A DNA stretch of 64,000 nucleotides from an uncultured Acetatifactor sp. (GCA_934436435.1 CAKSAN010000009.1:62001-126000); one strand, 5' to 3'; shown: positions 34,680 to 43,623, counted from the stretch's first letter. Notes: generated by a model not told the origin, from the sequence alone. A program made the numbers and translations.

Positions 34680-35216
34680 TTATCTCTTCGGGCATCCGCC
34701 GCAGCTTCCGCAGCCGCCCTGCACTGCCTGCGCCGTGAGATCAAACGGAGTGGTCACCAGGCAGATCGCCTGAGAGGAGATTCCCTCTCCGCTTCCGGTA
34801 AATCCCAGTCCCTCTTCGGTGGTGGCTTTCACGTTGACCTGTCCTACGTCAATCAGCAGGGCCTTTGCAATATTTTCTCGCATAGTATCAATGTGGGGGC
34901 GCATCTTCGGTGCCTGTGCGATGATCGTCGCATCAATATTTTCAATAAACACATGATTCTCTTCCAGCAACTCTCCTACTTTTTCCAGCAGTTTAATGGA
35001 AGAAATGCCCTTGTATGCGGGATCCGTATCCGGAAAATGCTTTCCGATGTCCCCCAGCGCCGCTGCTCCCAACAGCGCATCCATGATCGCATGGAGCAGA
35101 ACATCCGCATCCGAATGTCCCAGAAGTCCCTTTTCATAAGGTATTTTCACACCGCCGATAATCAGGTCTCTTCCCTCCACCAGGCGGTGTACATCATATC
35201 CCATTCCGATTCTCAT
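34680..35216 (-). CDS. ispF: 2-C-methyl-D-erythritol 2,4-cyclodiphosphate synthase
   Basis: IspF of 178 residues, fifth enzyme of the MEP isoprenoid pathway. The zinc-binding GYDVHR (Asp8, His10), the [20 protein letters not shown] helix and the C-terminal [20 protein letters not shown] motif are present. The core normally ends near residue 158; here a further ~20 residues end in [10 protein letters not shown] with four cysteines in all, an uncommon tail that could bind metal. Confidence 0.95.
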   Translation of the reverse strand: MRIGMGYDVHRLVEGRDLIIGGVKIPYEKGLLGHSDADVLLHAIMDALLGAAALGDIGKHFPDTDPAYKGISSIKLLEKVGELLEENHVFIENIDATIIAQAPKMRPHIDTMRENIAKALLIDVGQVNVKATTEEGLGFTGSGEGISSQAICLVTTPFDLTAQAVQGGCGSCGGCPKR

Positions 35217-35371
35217 AGTTACGACCTTTCCGCAGACGTTATCCTTTTTTCAAAGGCCACCGGTTCCTTCTGTCTCACCGGATTTCCAACCGGACAGTTC
35301 CCCGGTCTCTATGCCCTGCTCCAGACGGTGCCAGGTGACAATGTCGTCTGCAATATCCTAAAATTCTGTCA

Positions 35372-36976
35372 TTATTCTCTTGCTACAGCACAGTCCATCA
35401 GATCTTCCGTGCTGTCGAATACATAGACCGTATAACTGCCGTCTTCATACACCTTTTCCCCCTGTTTCAGCGCCGGTGCCGATGCATATTCCGCGCATTC
35501 CTCCGCTGTCAGGAGCAGGAACGTCTCCCCGGTGTGATACCCCTCTTCATAATATTTCATGGGAGAAGACCACTTGAAATATTCCAGATGTTCGGGATCC
35601 CCGATGTTGCCGATCTCCACCTTACCATTGGTAAGCTCCGTAATAATATTGGCATTATTATAAGTAGCAAAGCCAAAATCATACCCGTTTTCCGCAAGGA
35701 ATTCCGCCACGGGACGCTTCGCCTCGTTCTTGTCCACCGTCAGGAATGACATCACCGTTTTGCCCGTTCCGAGGATCAGGCAGATCGTAAGCAGTGCCGT
35801 CACCGCCAGACGGTCAAAGGGCATTTTTTCCTCTTCCAGATAAAAACACAATACCGGCAGCGCAAAAATAAAGATCGTAATATAATACCGCGGCACCATG
35901 GTACTGGTAGTGAAAATAAATACAAACAGATTCAGCACAAAGCTGACCTTTAAAAAAAGGGTGATCAGGCTGCGGAATCCACGTTTCTGCGCTTTCCCAC
36001 TCTTCACCGTAACGTACCCGTAGATACCCAGCATCACGAAAGCCGCCATGGTCACAATTCCCCGCAGGGACAAGAAGCCCTTGTCGGGAATATAGCCAAA
36101 GAGCATCAAAAGACACCCCACCGCATTCTGGATCCGATCGAATAACACACCATGATACAGTGCAATGAAATTCGTGGCACCGTAGGTCTGGAACACATAT
36201 TTATGGCTGATCCATACGACATTGATGCCGTAACCCGCTACTGCAAAAAATGCACCCGCCACACTGTAGAGAAAATACCGCATCTCTGTCGTAGGCAGCA
36301 ATGCACGAAAACGCTCCTTTGTCATCTCCCCGCGGAAGCTCTGGAATTCCTCTCCACCCAGCAGATAGAAAAAGGAAGTCAGCACCAACGGGCACTGCAA
36401 TGCCAACAGGTAACGCACGCCGGACATTCCACAGACAATGCCCAGAAGTATATAGAATATCCACAGGCTGACCCTACGTTTTGCACCGTACTCTCCACTG
36501 CACAGCCGCAGATACATACCAAAGAACCATAATACCAAAATCACATGGGACAGATAGGTATTCCCCATCTGCATGTGTGTCATCATGGTCTCGGAAAAAG
36601 GCAGAAGCAACAGACAGGAGCTTAACACCGTAAGTCCTCTGGATACTTTTAACGGCTTCATAAAATAATAATAGGAAGCCAGCATCAGCCCGTAAAACAC
36701 CAGATTTGTGATCGTCCGGATCACATGCCAGTTATTGCAGATCCGGAACAACGGCCCCATGATCAGCTGTGTATACAGCACACGGAACTCCGTGGAATAA
36801 TACCAGTTTGTCGTAGAAATGAGGTGATGCTCTCCCGCAAGGATCCGGGAAAAGATCATCTCCGCCGCCATATCGGAATCCAGCCAGTGATCCTGACTGA
36901 TGATATTTAAACCCAGCAGGAGCAGAAGCGTCGCTCCCAGTAAAATATATGGTATCTGTTTTTTCAGTGTTTTCAT
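35372..36976 (-). CDS. Polytopic membrane protein of unknown function
   Basis: A 534-residue protein with about ten to twelve hydrophobic segments, starting MKTLKKQIPYILLGATLLLL, and a soluble C-terminal part of about 110 residues. The first loop contains DSDMAAEMIFSRILAGEH, reminiscent of the periplasmic acidic loop of GT-C glycosyltransferases, but no family can be named safely. The ATG at 36976 has AAAGG upstream. The reading frame stays open for another 170 codons upstream, but that part is the antisense of the DEAD-box helicase tail and is not included. Confidence 0.75.
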   Translation of the reverse strand: MKTLKKQIPYILLGATLLLLLGLNIISQDHWLDSDMAAEMIFSRILAGEHHLISTTNWYYSTEFRVLYTQLIMGPLFRICNNWHVIRTITNLVFYGLMLASYYYFMKPLKVSRGLTVLSSCLLLLPFSETMMTHMQMGNTYLSHVILVLWFFGMYLRLCSGEYGAKRRVSLWIFYILLGIVCGMSGVRYLLALQCPLVLTSFFYLLGGEEFQSFRGEMTKERFRALLPTTEMRYFLYSVAGAFFAVAGYGINVVWISHKYVFQTYGATNFIALYHGVLFDRIQNAVGCLLMLFGYIPDKGFLSLRGIVTMAAFVMLGIYGYVTVKSGKAQKRGFRSLITLFLKVSFVLNLFVFIFTTSTMVPRYYITIFIFALPVLCFYLEEEKMPFDRLAVTALLTICLILGTGKTVMSFLTVDKNEAKRPVAEFLAENGYDFGFATYNNANIITELTNGKVEIGNIGDPEHLEYFKWSSPMKYYEEGYHTGETFLLLTAEECAEYASAPALKQGEKVYEDGSYTVYVFDSTEDLMDCAVARE

Positions 36977-37033
36977 ACCCCAGACCTTTCTGTTATTGCC
37001 TATGCATTCTTTCCTAACTATACAACTATACAC

Positions 37034-37074
37034 GATTTGCCGCAAAAGCACAACTGCGGCTTTTGCGGCAAATC
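37034..37074 (-). terminator. Strong hairpin between the DEAD-box and membrane-protein genes
   Basis: A 16-bp perfect stem GATTTGCCGCAAAAGC (37034-37049) with its inverted copy (37059-37074) and a 9-base loop, 21 bases after the helicase stop. No U-tract follows on either strand, so termination is only a probable role. Confidence 0.55.
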
Positions 37075-37094
37075 CATAAAATTCCTCAATTAAA

Positions 37095-38822
37095 TTAAGA
37101 TTTCTTTCTCTTGGGGAAGCTGTTGCCGATGCCCGGCTCCTCCCGTTTCTTTCTCTTTTTTGCTTCTCTCTCCGCTCTGTCGCCGGAGTATTTACGGTCC
37201 GCTGCCTTTTTGTCGCGGCCGCCCCATTTTCTTCCGTCCTCACGGTTCTCGTCTCTGCGGCGTCTTCTGTCCTCGCCGGAACCGGTACTGCCATCGTCCC
37301 TGCGGTCTCTGTCACCGCGGCCGAATCTTCGACGTTCCCCGTCTTCGCGGCTGAACTTCCGTCTGACGTCTCCTCTGCCGAAACTGCGACCTTCGCCATC
37401 GTTTCTGCCGAAGCGTCCCTTCTCTCCGAACCGTCCGCGGCGCTGTACGTAATCATCTGCGGCGATCTCCTCACCCTTGTCGCCAACCTGGAATTTCAGC
37501 ATGGTTGCCGCCAGATCCAGTGCATCGCAGCCTTCCTCTTCCATTTTCCGCTGTAAAAAGCTCTTCATCAGCTCGATGTCTTCATGTTCATGCAGCTCCC
37601 ACGCCTTGTTCAGATACTTGTCCGCTTTCGCTTTCAGAACCTTTGCGGCACCGGGAAGCTTTTTCTCCGTGATGGTGGTATGGCAGACTCTCTCGATCTC
37701 GCGGATCTTGCCGATCTCCCTGCTGTTGGCGAAAGTAAAGGATCTGCCCTTTCTGCCGGCACGGCCGGTTCTGCCGATGCGATGTACATAATACTCGATA
37801 TCCTGCGGGATGTCGTAATTGATAACGGCCTCCACATCGTCCACATCGATACCTCTGGCCGCCACATCCGTAGCGATCAGAATGCTGGCTCCGCCGTTGC
37901 GGAAACGGTTCATAGCCACATCACGCTGTGCCTGAGACAGATCGCCGTGCAGTCCTTCTGCCTGAAATCCCTGTTGTTTCAGCAGATCCGCCAGCTCGTC
38001 CACCTTTTTCTTCGTATTACAGAAAATCAGGGTCAGTTTCGGCTGATAGTACTCCAAAAGTCTCACACAGGCGGCATCCTTGTCCTGATTTTTCACACGG
38101 TAAAACTTCTGGGATACCAGCGGGATCGTCAGTTCCTTTGCTGCTACCTTTACCAGTTTTGCATCCTTCTGGAACCGGTCCGTGATCTCCAGAATCGGCT
38201 TCGGCATGGTAGCGGAAAACAGGGCCGTCTGATGCTCTCCGGGGATCTGTCCCAGAATCAGCTCCATGTCCTCACGGAAGCCCATGTTCAGCATCTCGTC
38301 CGCCTCATCCAGTACCACCATGTTCACCAGATCCAGCTTGATGGTATGTCTGCGCATGTGGTCCATGACACGTCCCGGAGTTCCCACGATGATCTGCACG
38401 CCCCGCAGTCCCGCGATCTGGCGGCTGATGTCCTGTCCGCCGTAGACGGGCAGCACCTTGATGCCGTGCATGTATTTGGCGATTTTCCGCAGTTCTTCCG
38501 CTGCCTGAATTGCCAGTTCTCTGGTGGGACATAAGATAATGGTCTGTAACTTTTTCACATCGGGATTGATGTGCTGGATGGCAGGGATCCCGAAAGCCGC
38601 GGTCTTGCCCGTACCGGTCTGGGCCTGCCCGATGATATCCTCCCCCTGTAATAAATAGGGGATCGCCTGCTCCTGAATCGGAGACAGCTTCTCAAATCCC
38701 ATCTCCCGGATCGCACGGACGATACGATTGTCCAGTAACGGCTCGATGGAAGCAATGCCGTCCTGCTCCTTCATTTCTTCTACTGCTTCGTTCACTTCTT
38801 CATTTTCCAAAAAATAACTCAC
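37095..38822 (-). CDS. DEAD-box RNA helicase
   Basis: ATP-dependent RNA helicase, 575 residues. It has the Q motif (GFEKLSPIQEQAIP), motif I AQTGTGKTAAFG, Ia PTRELA, Ib GTPGRV, II DEAD, III SAT, and C-terminal-lobe motifs V (TDVAARGIDV) and VI (HRIGRTGRAG). A tail from about residue 455 is rich in Arg, Gly and Asp (repeats of the RRGRFGEKGRFGRNDGEGR kind), as in DeaD/CshA-type cold-shock and RNA-degradation helicases. The leader contains the nested palindrome copy B, which begins 23 bases upstream of the ATG. Confidence 0.96.
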   Translation of the reverse strand: MSYFLENEEVNEAVEEMKEQDGIASIEPLLDNRIVRAIREMGFEKLSPIQEQAIPYLLQGEDIIGQAQTGTGKTAAFGIPAIQHINPDVKKLQTIILCPTRELAIQAAEELRKIAKYMHGIKVLPVYGGQDISRQIAGLRGVQIIVGTPGRVMDHMRRHTIKLDLVNMVVLDEADEMLNMGFREDMELILGQIPGEHQTALFSATMPKPILEITDRFQKDAKLVKVAAKELTIPLVSQKFYRVKNQDKDAACVRLLEYYQPKLTLIFCNTKKKVDELADLLKQQGFQAEGLHGDLSQAQRDVAMNRFRNGGASILIATDVAARGIDVDDVEAVINYDIPQDIEYYVHRIGRTGRAGRKGRSFTFANSREIGKIREIERVCHTTITEKKLPGAAKVLKAKADKYLNKAWELHEHEDIELMKSFLQRKMEEEGCDALDLAATMLKFQVGDKGEEIAADDYVQRRGRFGEKGRFGRNDGEGRSFGRGDVRRKFSREDGERRRFGRGDRDRRDDGSTGSGEDRRRRRDENREDGRKWGGRDKKAADRKYSGDRAEREAKKRKKREEPGIGNSFPKRKKS

Positions 38823-38844
38823 GAAATACTCCTTTAATTCACTT

Positions 38845-38994
38845 CAACAATCAGAACCGCATTCGCAAAATCGCATCTTCGATGCTTTCCTTTTGCGAAT
38901 GTTTGGCTCTCGCCAAAGTAATTTTCAAAAGCGTGCTTAGAAATGTAAACATTTCACGCACCTTTATGAAAATCACCTTGGTTCTGAATTGTTG
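38845..38994. repeat. Nested palindrome, repeat family copy B (DEAD-box gene leader)
   Basis: Outer arms CAACAATCAGAACC (38845-38858) and GGTTCTGAATTGTTG (38980-38994) enclose CATTCGCAAAA (38860-38870) with TTTTGCGAATG (38891-38901), GCATC-TTC-GATGC (38873-38885), TTTGGC-TCTC-GCCAAA (38902-38917) and ATTTTCA/TGAAAAT (38921-38973, with more pairs inside). Its minus-strand sequence aligns with copy A at 25915-26024, sharing TTCAGA and the TTTTGCGAATG-GGTTCTGA end; copy B has an extra internal arm. Confidence 0.8.
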
Positions 38995-39137
38995 CACAAA
39001 AAAAGAAATCATTGCGATGCGCTTCTGATTTCTTCCATCAAATCTCAACAACATTTCGTAGTATAGCACGGAAGCATTGAAAAAACAAGCGATTTCCTAT
39101 ACTATATAAGAAAAACATCAGATCATGAGGATTTATT

Positions 39138-40253
39138 ATGATACAGACATTACACATCGTACCGGAATATAAGGAAGAACTGCTCTATCCCGCCATCTAC
39201 AAAAGCATGGATGCCTTAAACATTGCCAAAGACTTACGCCCGGAAATGAAGATCGTCATCAAGCCCAACCTTGTCATGGCGAAATCTCCTGATTTTCCTG
39301 CCACCACACATCCGCTGGTGGTAAAAGCCGTGGTCCGATGGCTGCGGGAACAGGGCATGCAGCATATTACCATTGCGGAAAGCTCCGGCGGTCTCTACAA
39401 TGCCGAGGCCATGAAGCATGTGTATCATGTGTGCGGCATGGATACGCTGGGCGAGGGTGCAGAACTGAACATGGATTTTTCCGCCCAGACCGTGAACTGC
39501 CCGGCGGGATTTAAAAATCACAGCTTCCACCTGATCACTCCCATTGTGGAAGCCGATTATATCATCAATATCTGCAAATTGAAAACCCATGCCATGACCG
39601 GCTATTCCGGCGGCATCAAGAATCTCTTCGGCACTATTCCCGGACTGGAAAAGCCCCAGATGCACTACCGCTGGCCCGAGATCGAAGATTTCTCCAATAT
39701 GCTCCTGGAGCTGGCACAGACCGTGGCCCCGCAGCTTACCGTCATTGATGCCATTGACGCCATGGAGGGCAACGGCCCCACCGGCGGTACTTCTCATCCC
39801 CTGCATATGCTGCTGGCAGCAAAAGATTTCTATACCCAGGACTGCTTCGCCGCAAAACTCATGGGACTGGAGCCCACGGAGATCGTCATGCTGCGTCAGG
39901 CACTGGAAAAAGGACTGGCGCATCCGGAGGATCTGACTCTCGTGGGAGATACGGTTCCGGAAGGATTGTCTCCTTTTCAGAAGCCGGATACCATTAAGTT
40001 GGATTTTACCAATGGCGTACCGAAATTTTTACGCAAACCCTTTATGTTCGTAGCTTCCCGACTGTTAAAATCCTATCCGCAGCTGACCCCGGGAAAATGT
40101 GTGGGATGCGGAAAATGTGCGGAAAGCTGCCCGGCCCATGTGATCAAAATAGAAAACCGCAAGGCAAAATTCCGCAGAAAAGGCTGTATCTCCTGTTTCT
40201 GCTGCCAGGAAATGTGCCCCATGAAAGCCATCAGCGTAAAAAAGGCCCTATAG
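39138..40253 (+). CDS. DUF362 protein with C-terminal ferredoxin domain
   Basis: A 371-residue protein. The DUF362 part (1-300) has KPNLVMAKSPDFPATTHP, ITIAESSGG and KLKTHAMTGYSGGIKNLFG. Residues 321-360 form a two-cluster ferredoxin: CVGCGKCAESCP and CISCFCCQEMCP. A role in electron transfer or metal-centre work is likely but not established for the family. GAGGA precedes the ATG. It stands alone before the tRNA genes. Confidence 0.88.
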   Translation: MIQTLHIVPEYKEELLYPAIYKSMDALNIAKDLRPEMKIVIKPNLVMAKSPDFPATTHPLVVKAVVRWLREQGMQHITIAESSGGLYNAEAMKHVYHVCGMDTLGEGAELNMDFSAQTVNCPAGFKNHSFHLITPIVEADYIINICKLKTHAMTGYSGGIKNLFGTIPGLEKPQMHYRWPEIEDFSNMLLELAQTVAPQLTVIDAIDAMEGNGPTGGTSHPLHMLLAAKDFYTQDCFAAKLMGLEPTEIVMLRQALEKGLAHPEDLTLVGDTVPEGLSPFQKPDTIKLDFTNGVPKFLRKPFMFVASRLLKSYPQLTPGKCVGCGKCAESCPAHVIKIENRKAKFRRKGCISCFCCQEMCPMKAISVKKAL

Positions 40254-40322
40254 CTTCCTTCTGTCTTGTTTATTATTGTTTTAATTGCATGCAAAATTTT
40301 TACAAAAATATTAAAAAACGTG

Positions 40323-40351
40323 TTGACAAAGTGATACTCCCATTGTATACT
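40323..40351 (+). promoter_or_regulatory. Promoter of the tRNA-Val/tRNA-Met pair
   Basis: TTGACA (40323-40328) and TATACT (40346-40351) with an ideal 17-base spacer, 29 bases before tRNA-Val. Confidence 0.88.
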
Positions 40352-40380
40352 GAACAAGTCGGTTGCGAAAGCAGCGAAAT

Positions 40381-40453
40381 GGAATCTTAGCTCAGCTGGG
40401 AGAGCATCTGCCTTACAAGCAGAGGGTCATAGGTTCGAGCCCTATAGGTTCCA
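40381..40453 (+). tRNA. tRNA-Val (anticodon TAC)
   Basis: A 73-base cloverleaf with acceptor GGAATCT/AGGTTCC (one G-T pair), anticodon loop CTTACAA and T-arm ATAGGTTCGAGCCCTAT. Discriminator A; no CCA encoded. Confidence 0.96.
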
Positions 40454-40475
40454 TTCCAACTTCGGTTGGTCATAT

Positions 40476-40549
40476 GGCGAGATAGCTCAGTTGGCTAGAG
40501 CATGCGGTTCATACCCGCAGTGTCGAGGGTTCAAATCCCCCTCTCGCTA
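40476..40549 (+). tRNA. tRNA-Met, elongator (anticodon CAT)
   Basis: A 74-base cloverleaf, acceptor GGCGAGA/TCTCGCT, anticodon loop TTCATAC and T-arm GAGGGTTCAAATCCCCCTC. The anticodon stem lacks the three G-C pairs of the initiator, and the GGTTCATACCCG core matches Firmicutes elongator Met. Ile-CAT is the less likely alternative. Its 3' end overlaps a possible integration scar. Confidence 0.92.
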
Positions 40550-40669
40550 TGCTAAAACCCTTGATTTTTCAAGGGTTTTTATTTTTATGTTGCATTTCGT
40601 GTTGCATATTAACTTGCCATTTAATATCAAAAAACGGAGAGTTTTCCCATTTCCGTATCCCCCGTTCAT
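40547..40669 (-). pseudogene. Possible integrase C-terminal remnant at tRNA-Met
   Basis: A minus-strand frame whose last codons read CNTKCN near 40589-40607 and whose stop lies in the last bases of tRNA-Met. Many tyrosine integrases of tRNA-targeted elements end with such CNTKCNTK-type repeats next to the attachment site. Only about 40 codons remain and the rest of an integrase is missing. The assignment rests on this motif and position. Confidence 0.4.
40554..40579 (+). terminator. Terminator of the tRNA operon
   Basis: AAAACCCTTGA-TTTT-TCAAGGGTTTT (40554-40579) followed by TATTTTT, 5 bases after tRNA-Met. Confidence 0.92.
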
Positions 40670-40748
40670 ACAATGTATTACAACAACTTGTCCGCACATA
40701 ATAGTGCCTGTTCCGTGTAAAACACGGTGTAAAAACAGCCCTTGTCTC

Positions 40749-40973
40749 CTATCTCACCAACCCCATATTGCTTCGATATTCCTCATTCAGCTGCCGCAGT
40801 TCCTTTTCTCCGTTGATATACGGTTCATAAAAACTATCCACGGAACCGCCGCCCAGGTTGTCACAGCCGTTGCAGAAATCACAGGCTCCGCCGCACTGGT
40901 TCAGCCCCTCCTGTATGATGCGGATCCGTTCCTCTCTTGTTGTATCTTTGATTAGTATGCTTTTGATCTCCAT
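40749..40973 (-). CDS. Small cysteine-rich protein of unknown function
   Basis: A 74-residue protein with four clustered cysteines (CGGACDFCNGC, residues 27-37), which may bind a metal or iron-sulfur cluster. It has charged ends and no membrane segment. AAAGGTGATG precedes the ATG. I do not recognise a function. It sits in the probable island after tRNA-Met. Confidence 0.65.
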   Translation of the reverse strand: MEIKSILIKDTTREERIRIIQEGLNQCGGACDFCNGCDNLGGGSVDSFYEPYINGEKELRQLNEEYRSNMGLVR

Positions 40974-41024
40974 ATGCCATCACCTTTCTCTTAGAAATCA
41001 CATTATTATTTTCTCTCTGAAAAG

Positions 41025-42413
41025 TTATTCCGTTATTTCCCAATGTCCGCTGTACCCTCTTCCAATATACTGAATATTACCCTTTTCTTTAATATGACGT
41101 TTTATAGTCCTGGCACTTACTCCTAGTGCAATCGCAATTTCGCCTGTGCTTATTTTATTATTTTTTCTTATCAAATCAACAATCTGATTATCTATATTGT
41201 CTTGGGTGACACCTTGGGTGACATCTTGAGTGACATCTTGGGTGACATTCTCCGAAATTGAATAATTCAGATTCGGCATTACAACAGTAAACTGATATCG
41301 GTCTGATCTGAAAGATGGCTTCTTACTTTCGTCATAATTCTTTTGAAATTCATATCCACTAAGAATTTTTCCGAAGCCACTTCCTTTTCTCTCCATATAT
41401 CCAAGTCTGTTAAATACATCTGCAAGGACAGGATTCCTACGTGTAGAAGGAACCGTAAGTGGGTCTCTATCTTGAATTACAGACCCATCTGGCATTCCTC
41501 CCGGTGAATAAATCTCCATTCTATCATCATAAATATCTATATGCACTTCACTTCCGTTCACAAGGTAATCTCTATGTGCTATGGCATTGACCAATGCCTC
41601 ATGATAACTCCGTTCTACATATTCCGGCATTTCCTCTCTGGAATTCGCCGTCTTTCTCCACATCATTTTGGCATTACGTTTGATAAATGCCTCTCCATTA
41701 TCGATTAAAGAAATAACGCTTCCCTCATATTCTGCATCATCCAATGCATCAATCATTCCTCCGCTTTTATTTAATCCATTCCATCTTGTGCAGAAAAGCC
41801 GTGACCATCGAACAGGGCTCTCATCAGCAATCAATGCACCCGCATTTGTTAAATATCCTTTATCAGTTGCAAGCCCGAATGATACAAGATCTTTATCCTC
41901 AAAACTGTTACCTGTCCACTTCTTATACCTTTCCCTTAATTTCGAAAATGCATAATCTTCGACTCTATAGGTCGATACCTGAGAATCATAAGACGTGTTT
42001 CTTCCGCGAAGAACAAGTCTCTTCAATTCTGTAGCGGTTGCTTTGACGCTTTCATTTCCCATACGCACATAGGCTTCCAGCACGCCGTCCCCGGAATAAT
42101 AGTACGGTGTCTCATCTCCTTTAAAAACATCCAGTATTACAAGAACTTTTTCATCTTCCTTATGAAATCTCAATTTAAATTCCGGAATAGGATCTAATCT
42201 GCTTTTTATAGTCTCACTGATTTTTTCTGCATCACCATCTGGATCTTCTAATCCTAATATTTCTCCGTTATCAGAAATTCCAAAAATCAATGTTCCTCCT
42301 AAAGTATTTGCAAATGCGCTTACACTTTTGCACCAGCTCTTCGGCTTTTTTACTTCAAGAAGCTGTTTCTTATCATATTCTGTAGCCTCTCCAATTAAAT
42401 CTTTTATTTCCAT
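41025..42413 (-). CDS. AlbA_2 (Schlafen-like) domain ATP-binding regulator
   Basis: A 462-residue protein. Residues ~1-120 form an AlbA_2 domain (KPKSWCKSVSAFANTLGGTLIFGISDNGEILG). The middle part has the HATPase_c_4-like region (SYHEALVNAIAHRDY, PGGMPDGS, RNPVLADVFNRLGYMERKGSG). A VTQD repeat linker leads to a C-terminal helix-turn-helix (ISTGEIAIALGVSARTIKRHI). Such proteins are common beside restriction and other mobile cargo, and are thought to be DNA-binding regulators. The start at 42413 has only a weak site; the ATG at 42431 is possible. Confidence 0.82.
   Translation of the reverse strand: MEIKDLIGEATEYDKKQLLEVKKPKSWCKSVSAFANTLGGTLIFGISDNGEILGLEDPDGDAEKISETIKSRLDPIPEFKLRFHKEDEKVLVILDVFKGDETPYYYSGDGVLEAYVRMGNESVKATATELKRLVLRGRNTSYDSQVSTYRVEDYAFSKLRERYKKWTGNSFEDKDLVSFGLATDKGYLTNAGALIADESPVRWSRLFCTRWNGLNKSGGMIDALDDAEYEGSVISLIDNGEAFIKRNAKMMWRKTANSREEMPEYVERSYHEALVNAIAHRDYLVNGSEVHIDIYDDRMEIYSPGGMPDGSVIQDRDPLTVPSTRRNPVLADVFNRLGYMERKGSGFGKILSGYEFQKNYDESKKPSFRSDRYQFTVVMPNLNYSISENVTQDVTQDVTQGVTQDNIDNQIVDLIRKNNKISTGEIAIALGVSARTIKRHIKEKGNIQYIGRGYSGHWEITE
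41201..41248. repeat. 12-bp tandem repeat within the AlbA_2 gene (four copies)
   Basis: Four 12-bp copies of CTTGGGTGACAT or close variants at 41201-41248 encode the VTQDVTQDVTQGVTQD linker. Copy-number change would keep the frame and alter linker length by four residues. Confidence 0.85.
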
Positions 42414-42477
42414 ATACACCAACTTTCTCATCTTTTCATTATGCCAACAGCAGCATTTGCAGAAAAAGTAAATATAA

Positions 42478-42948
42478 TTATGCTGTTTCCTCCGAATTAC
42501 GTTTTATCTGTGCAATAACTTCCATAATTTGTTTTGCCATCCCCATGTCGTCCTTAAAAATCGATGTAATACTTCCTACCGATTTGAAAGGTTCTTCCAT
42601 AAGTGCTTTATTATTATCAATATTACCATTAGCGACAATATAATCAACTATCAGGTTGACAAAACGCATCTGATTAAGATTTAGTCGTTCCTCAGTAAGG
42701 AATTCACTGAATGCCTCATTCACAGCCTCCCTGTCTACTCCGACAATCTTGCGAACCAATCGACCTATCGGAGTATCCCCGTATTCCTTAATGTAGTCAT
42801 CTTTTGTTCCCAGCTCCGTCCATAAAATGCGTTCCAATTCTTTCAAATCAGATTCCGAAAGTTTTTTATTATTTCTCAACTTATATACGGAAAGCTTATC
42901 ACTATGCTCTTTTAGGTAAAATTCGACTTTCTTCCGATAATTCGTCAA
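42478..42948 (-). pseudogene. Type I restriction HsdR C-terminal remnant
   Basis: The 156 codons resemble only the C-terminal helical domain of type I restriction R subunits (EcoEI_R_C-like): YLKEHSDKLSVYKLRNNKKL, SESDLKELERILWTELG, GRLVRKIVGVDREAVNEAF and NQMRFVNLIVDYIVANG. The motor and nuclease parts of the ~900-1000-residue protein are missing. In frame the first codon is TTG and a TAA stop lies nine codons farther upstream. No hsdM or hsdS is nearby. It is best read as a 5'-truncated relic. Confidence 0.7.
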
Positions 42949-43030
42949 ATCAGTGCCGCTATATAATGGTTACATTTATGTTTCAATTATAAACTAGCCA
43001 CCTAAGAAATTCCATAAATATTTCCGTTTC

Positions 43031-43237
43031 TTACTTTGAGCAGAACACCCACCCCCAGAAAATGATGAAACCAAGAGGCGGAAATATCAGAGATACCAGA
43101 ATTGCCAGGATAACGCAGATTGCTGCAATAATACCGGAGCAATCCGAGCTGTGTCCATAATTTCTGCTGTCACAGTTACAATAAGAACCTTCACAATGGC
43201 TGTCATGATGAGCATTAAAATCATATCCGTTATTCAT
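43031..43237 (-). CDS. Small membrane protein
   Basis: A 68-residue protein with a His/Cys-rich start (NAHHDSHCEGSYCNCDSRNYG) and one long hydrophobic segment (IIAAICVILAILVSLIFPPLG). The ATG at 43237 has GGATGG upstream; two upstream ATGs are less well placed. Function unknown. Confidence 0.6.
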   Translation of the reverse strand: MNNGYDFNAHHDSHCEGSYCNCDSRNYGHSSDCSGIIAAICVILAILVSLIFPPLGFIIFWGWVFCSK

Positions 43238-43281
43238 AAATTCCATCCTTTCATAAAACTGATGCATTTTTTGTTAATATA

Positions 43282-43332
43282 AAAATAGCGCAGCTGTTGT
43301 CCCATAAACCAGACTCATAGATGCGCTATTTT
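43282..43332 (-). terminator. Terminator of the small membrane protein gene at 43402
   Basis: AAAATAGCGCA (43282-43292) pairs with TGCGCTATTTT (43322-43332), and on the minus strand the stem runs into TTTTTA. It lies about 70 bases after the 43402 stop. Confidence 0.75.
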
Positions 43333-43401
43333 CTCTCTTAATTACATTTTTTTCAGCTTTTTATACTTGTCCTTGTAAACTTGCATTCAGTCTTTTCATC
43401 T

Positions 43402-43623
43402 TTATCCCGGCAGGATCACCCTGAACCCCGTCTTGATAATTCCTATCCCCACCGGTATCAGAAGGATCGTGCAGCAGAAGATCACTCCTACGCCTGTCAG
43501 GATGAGACCGATTGGCAACAGGATCAGCAGCCACACGCAAGCTTTTAAGATTGCTCCGGTGATCTTATATGCTATTCCGAACAAAACCGTTAATATCAAC
43601 AGACAAAGCAGAAATGAAATCAT
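43402..43623 (-). CDS. Small hydrophobic membrane protein
   Basis: A 73-residue protein almost wholly made of two or three hydrophobic segments (FLLCLLILTVLFGIAYKITG, CVWLLILLPIGLILTG). The ATG at 43623 follows GAGAGGAAC; an upstream start would add 15 polar residues. No function is recognised. It lies in the island-like region. Confidence 0.6.
   Translation of the reverse strand: MISFLLCLLILTVLFGIAYKITGAILKACVWLLILLPIGLILTGVGVIFCCTILLIPVGIGIIKTGFRVILPG

Noticed and set aside
36977..37486. 170-codon N-terminal extension of the polytopic membrane protein
   Set aside because: It is the opposite strand of the Arg/Gly-rich tail of the DEAD-box gene and has Thr/Ala/Glu low complexity; the ATG at 36976 has a ribosome site and starts a membrane helix.
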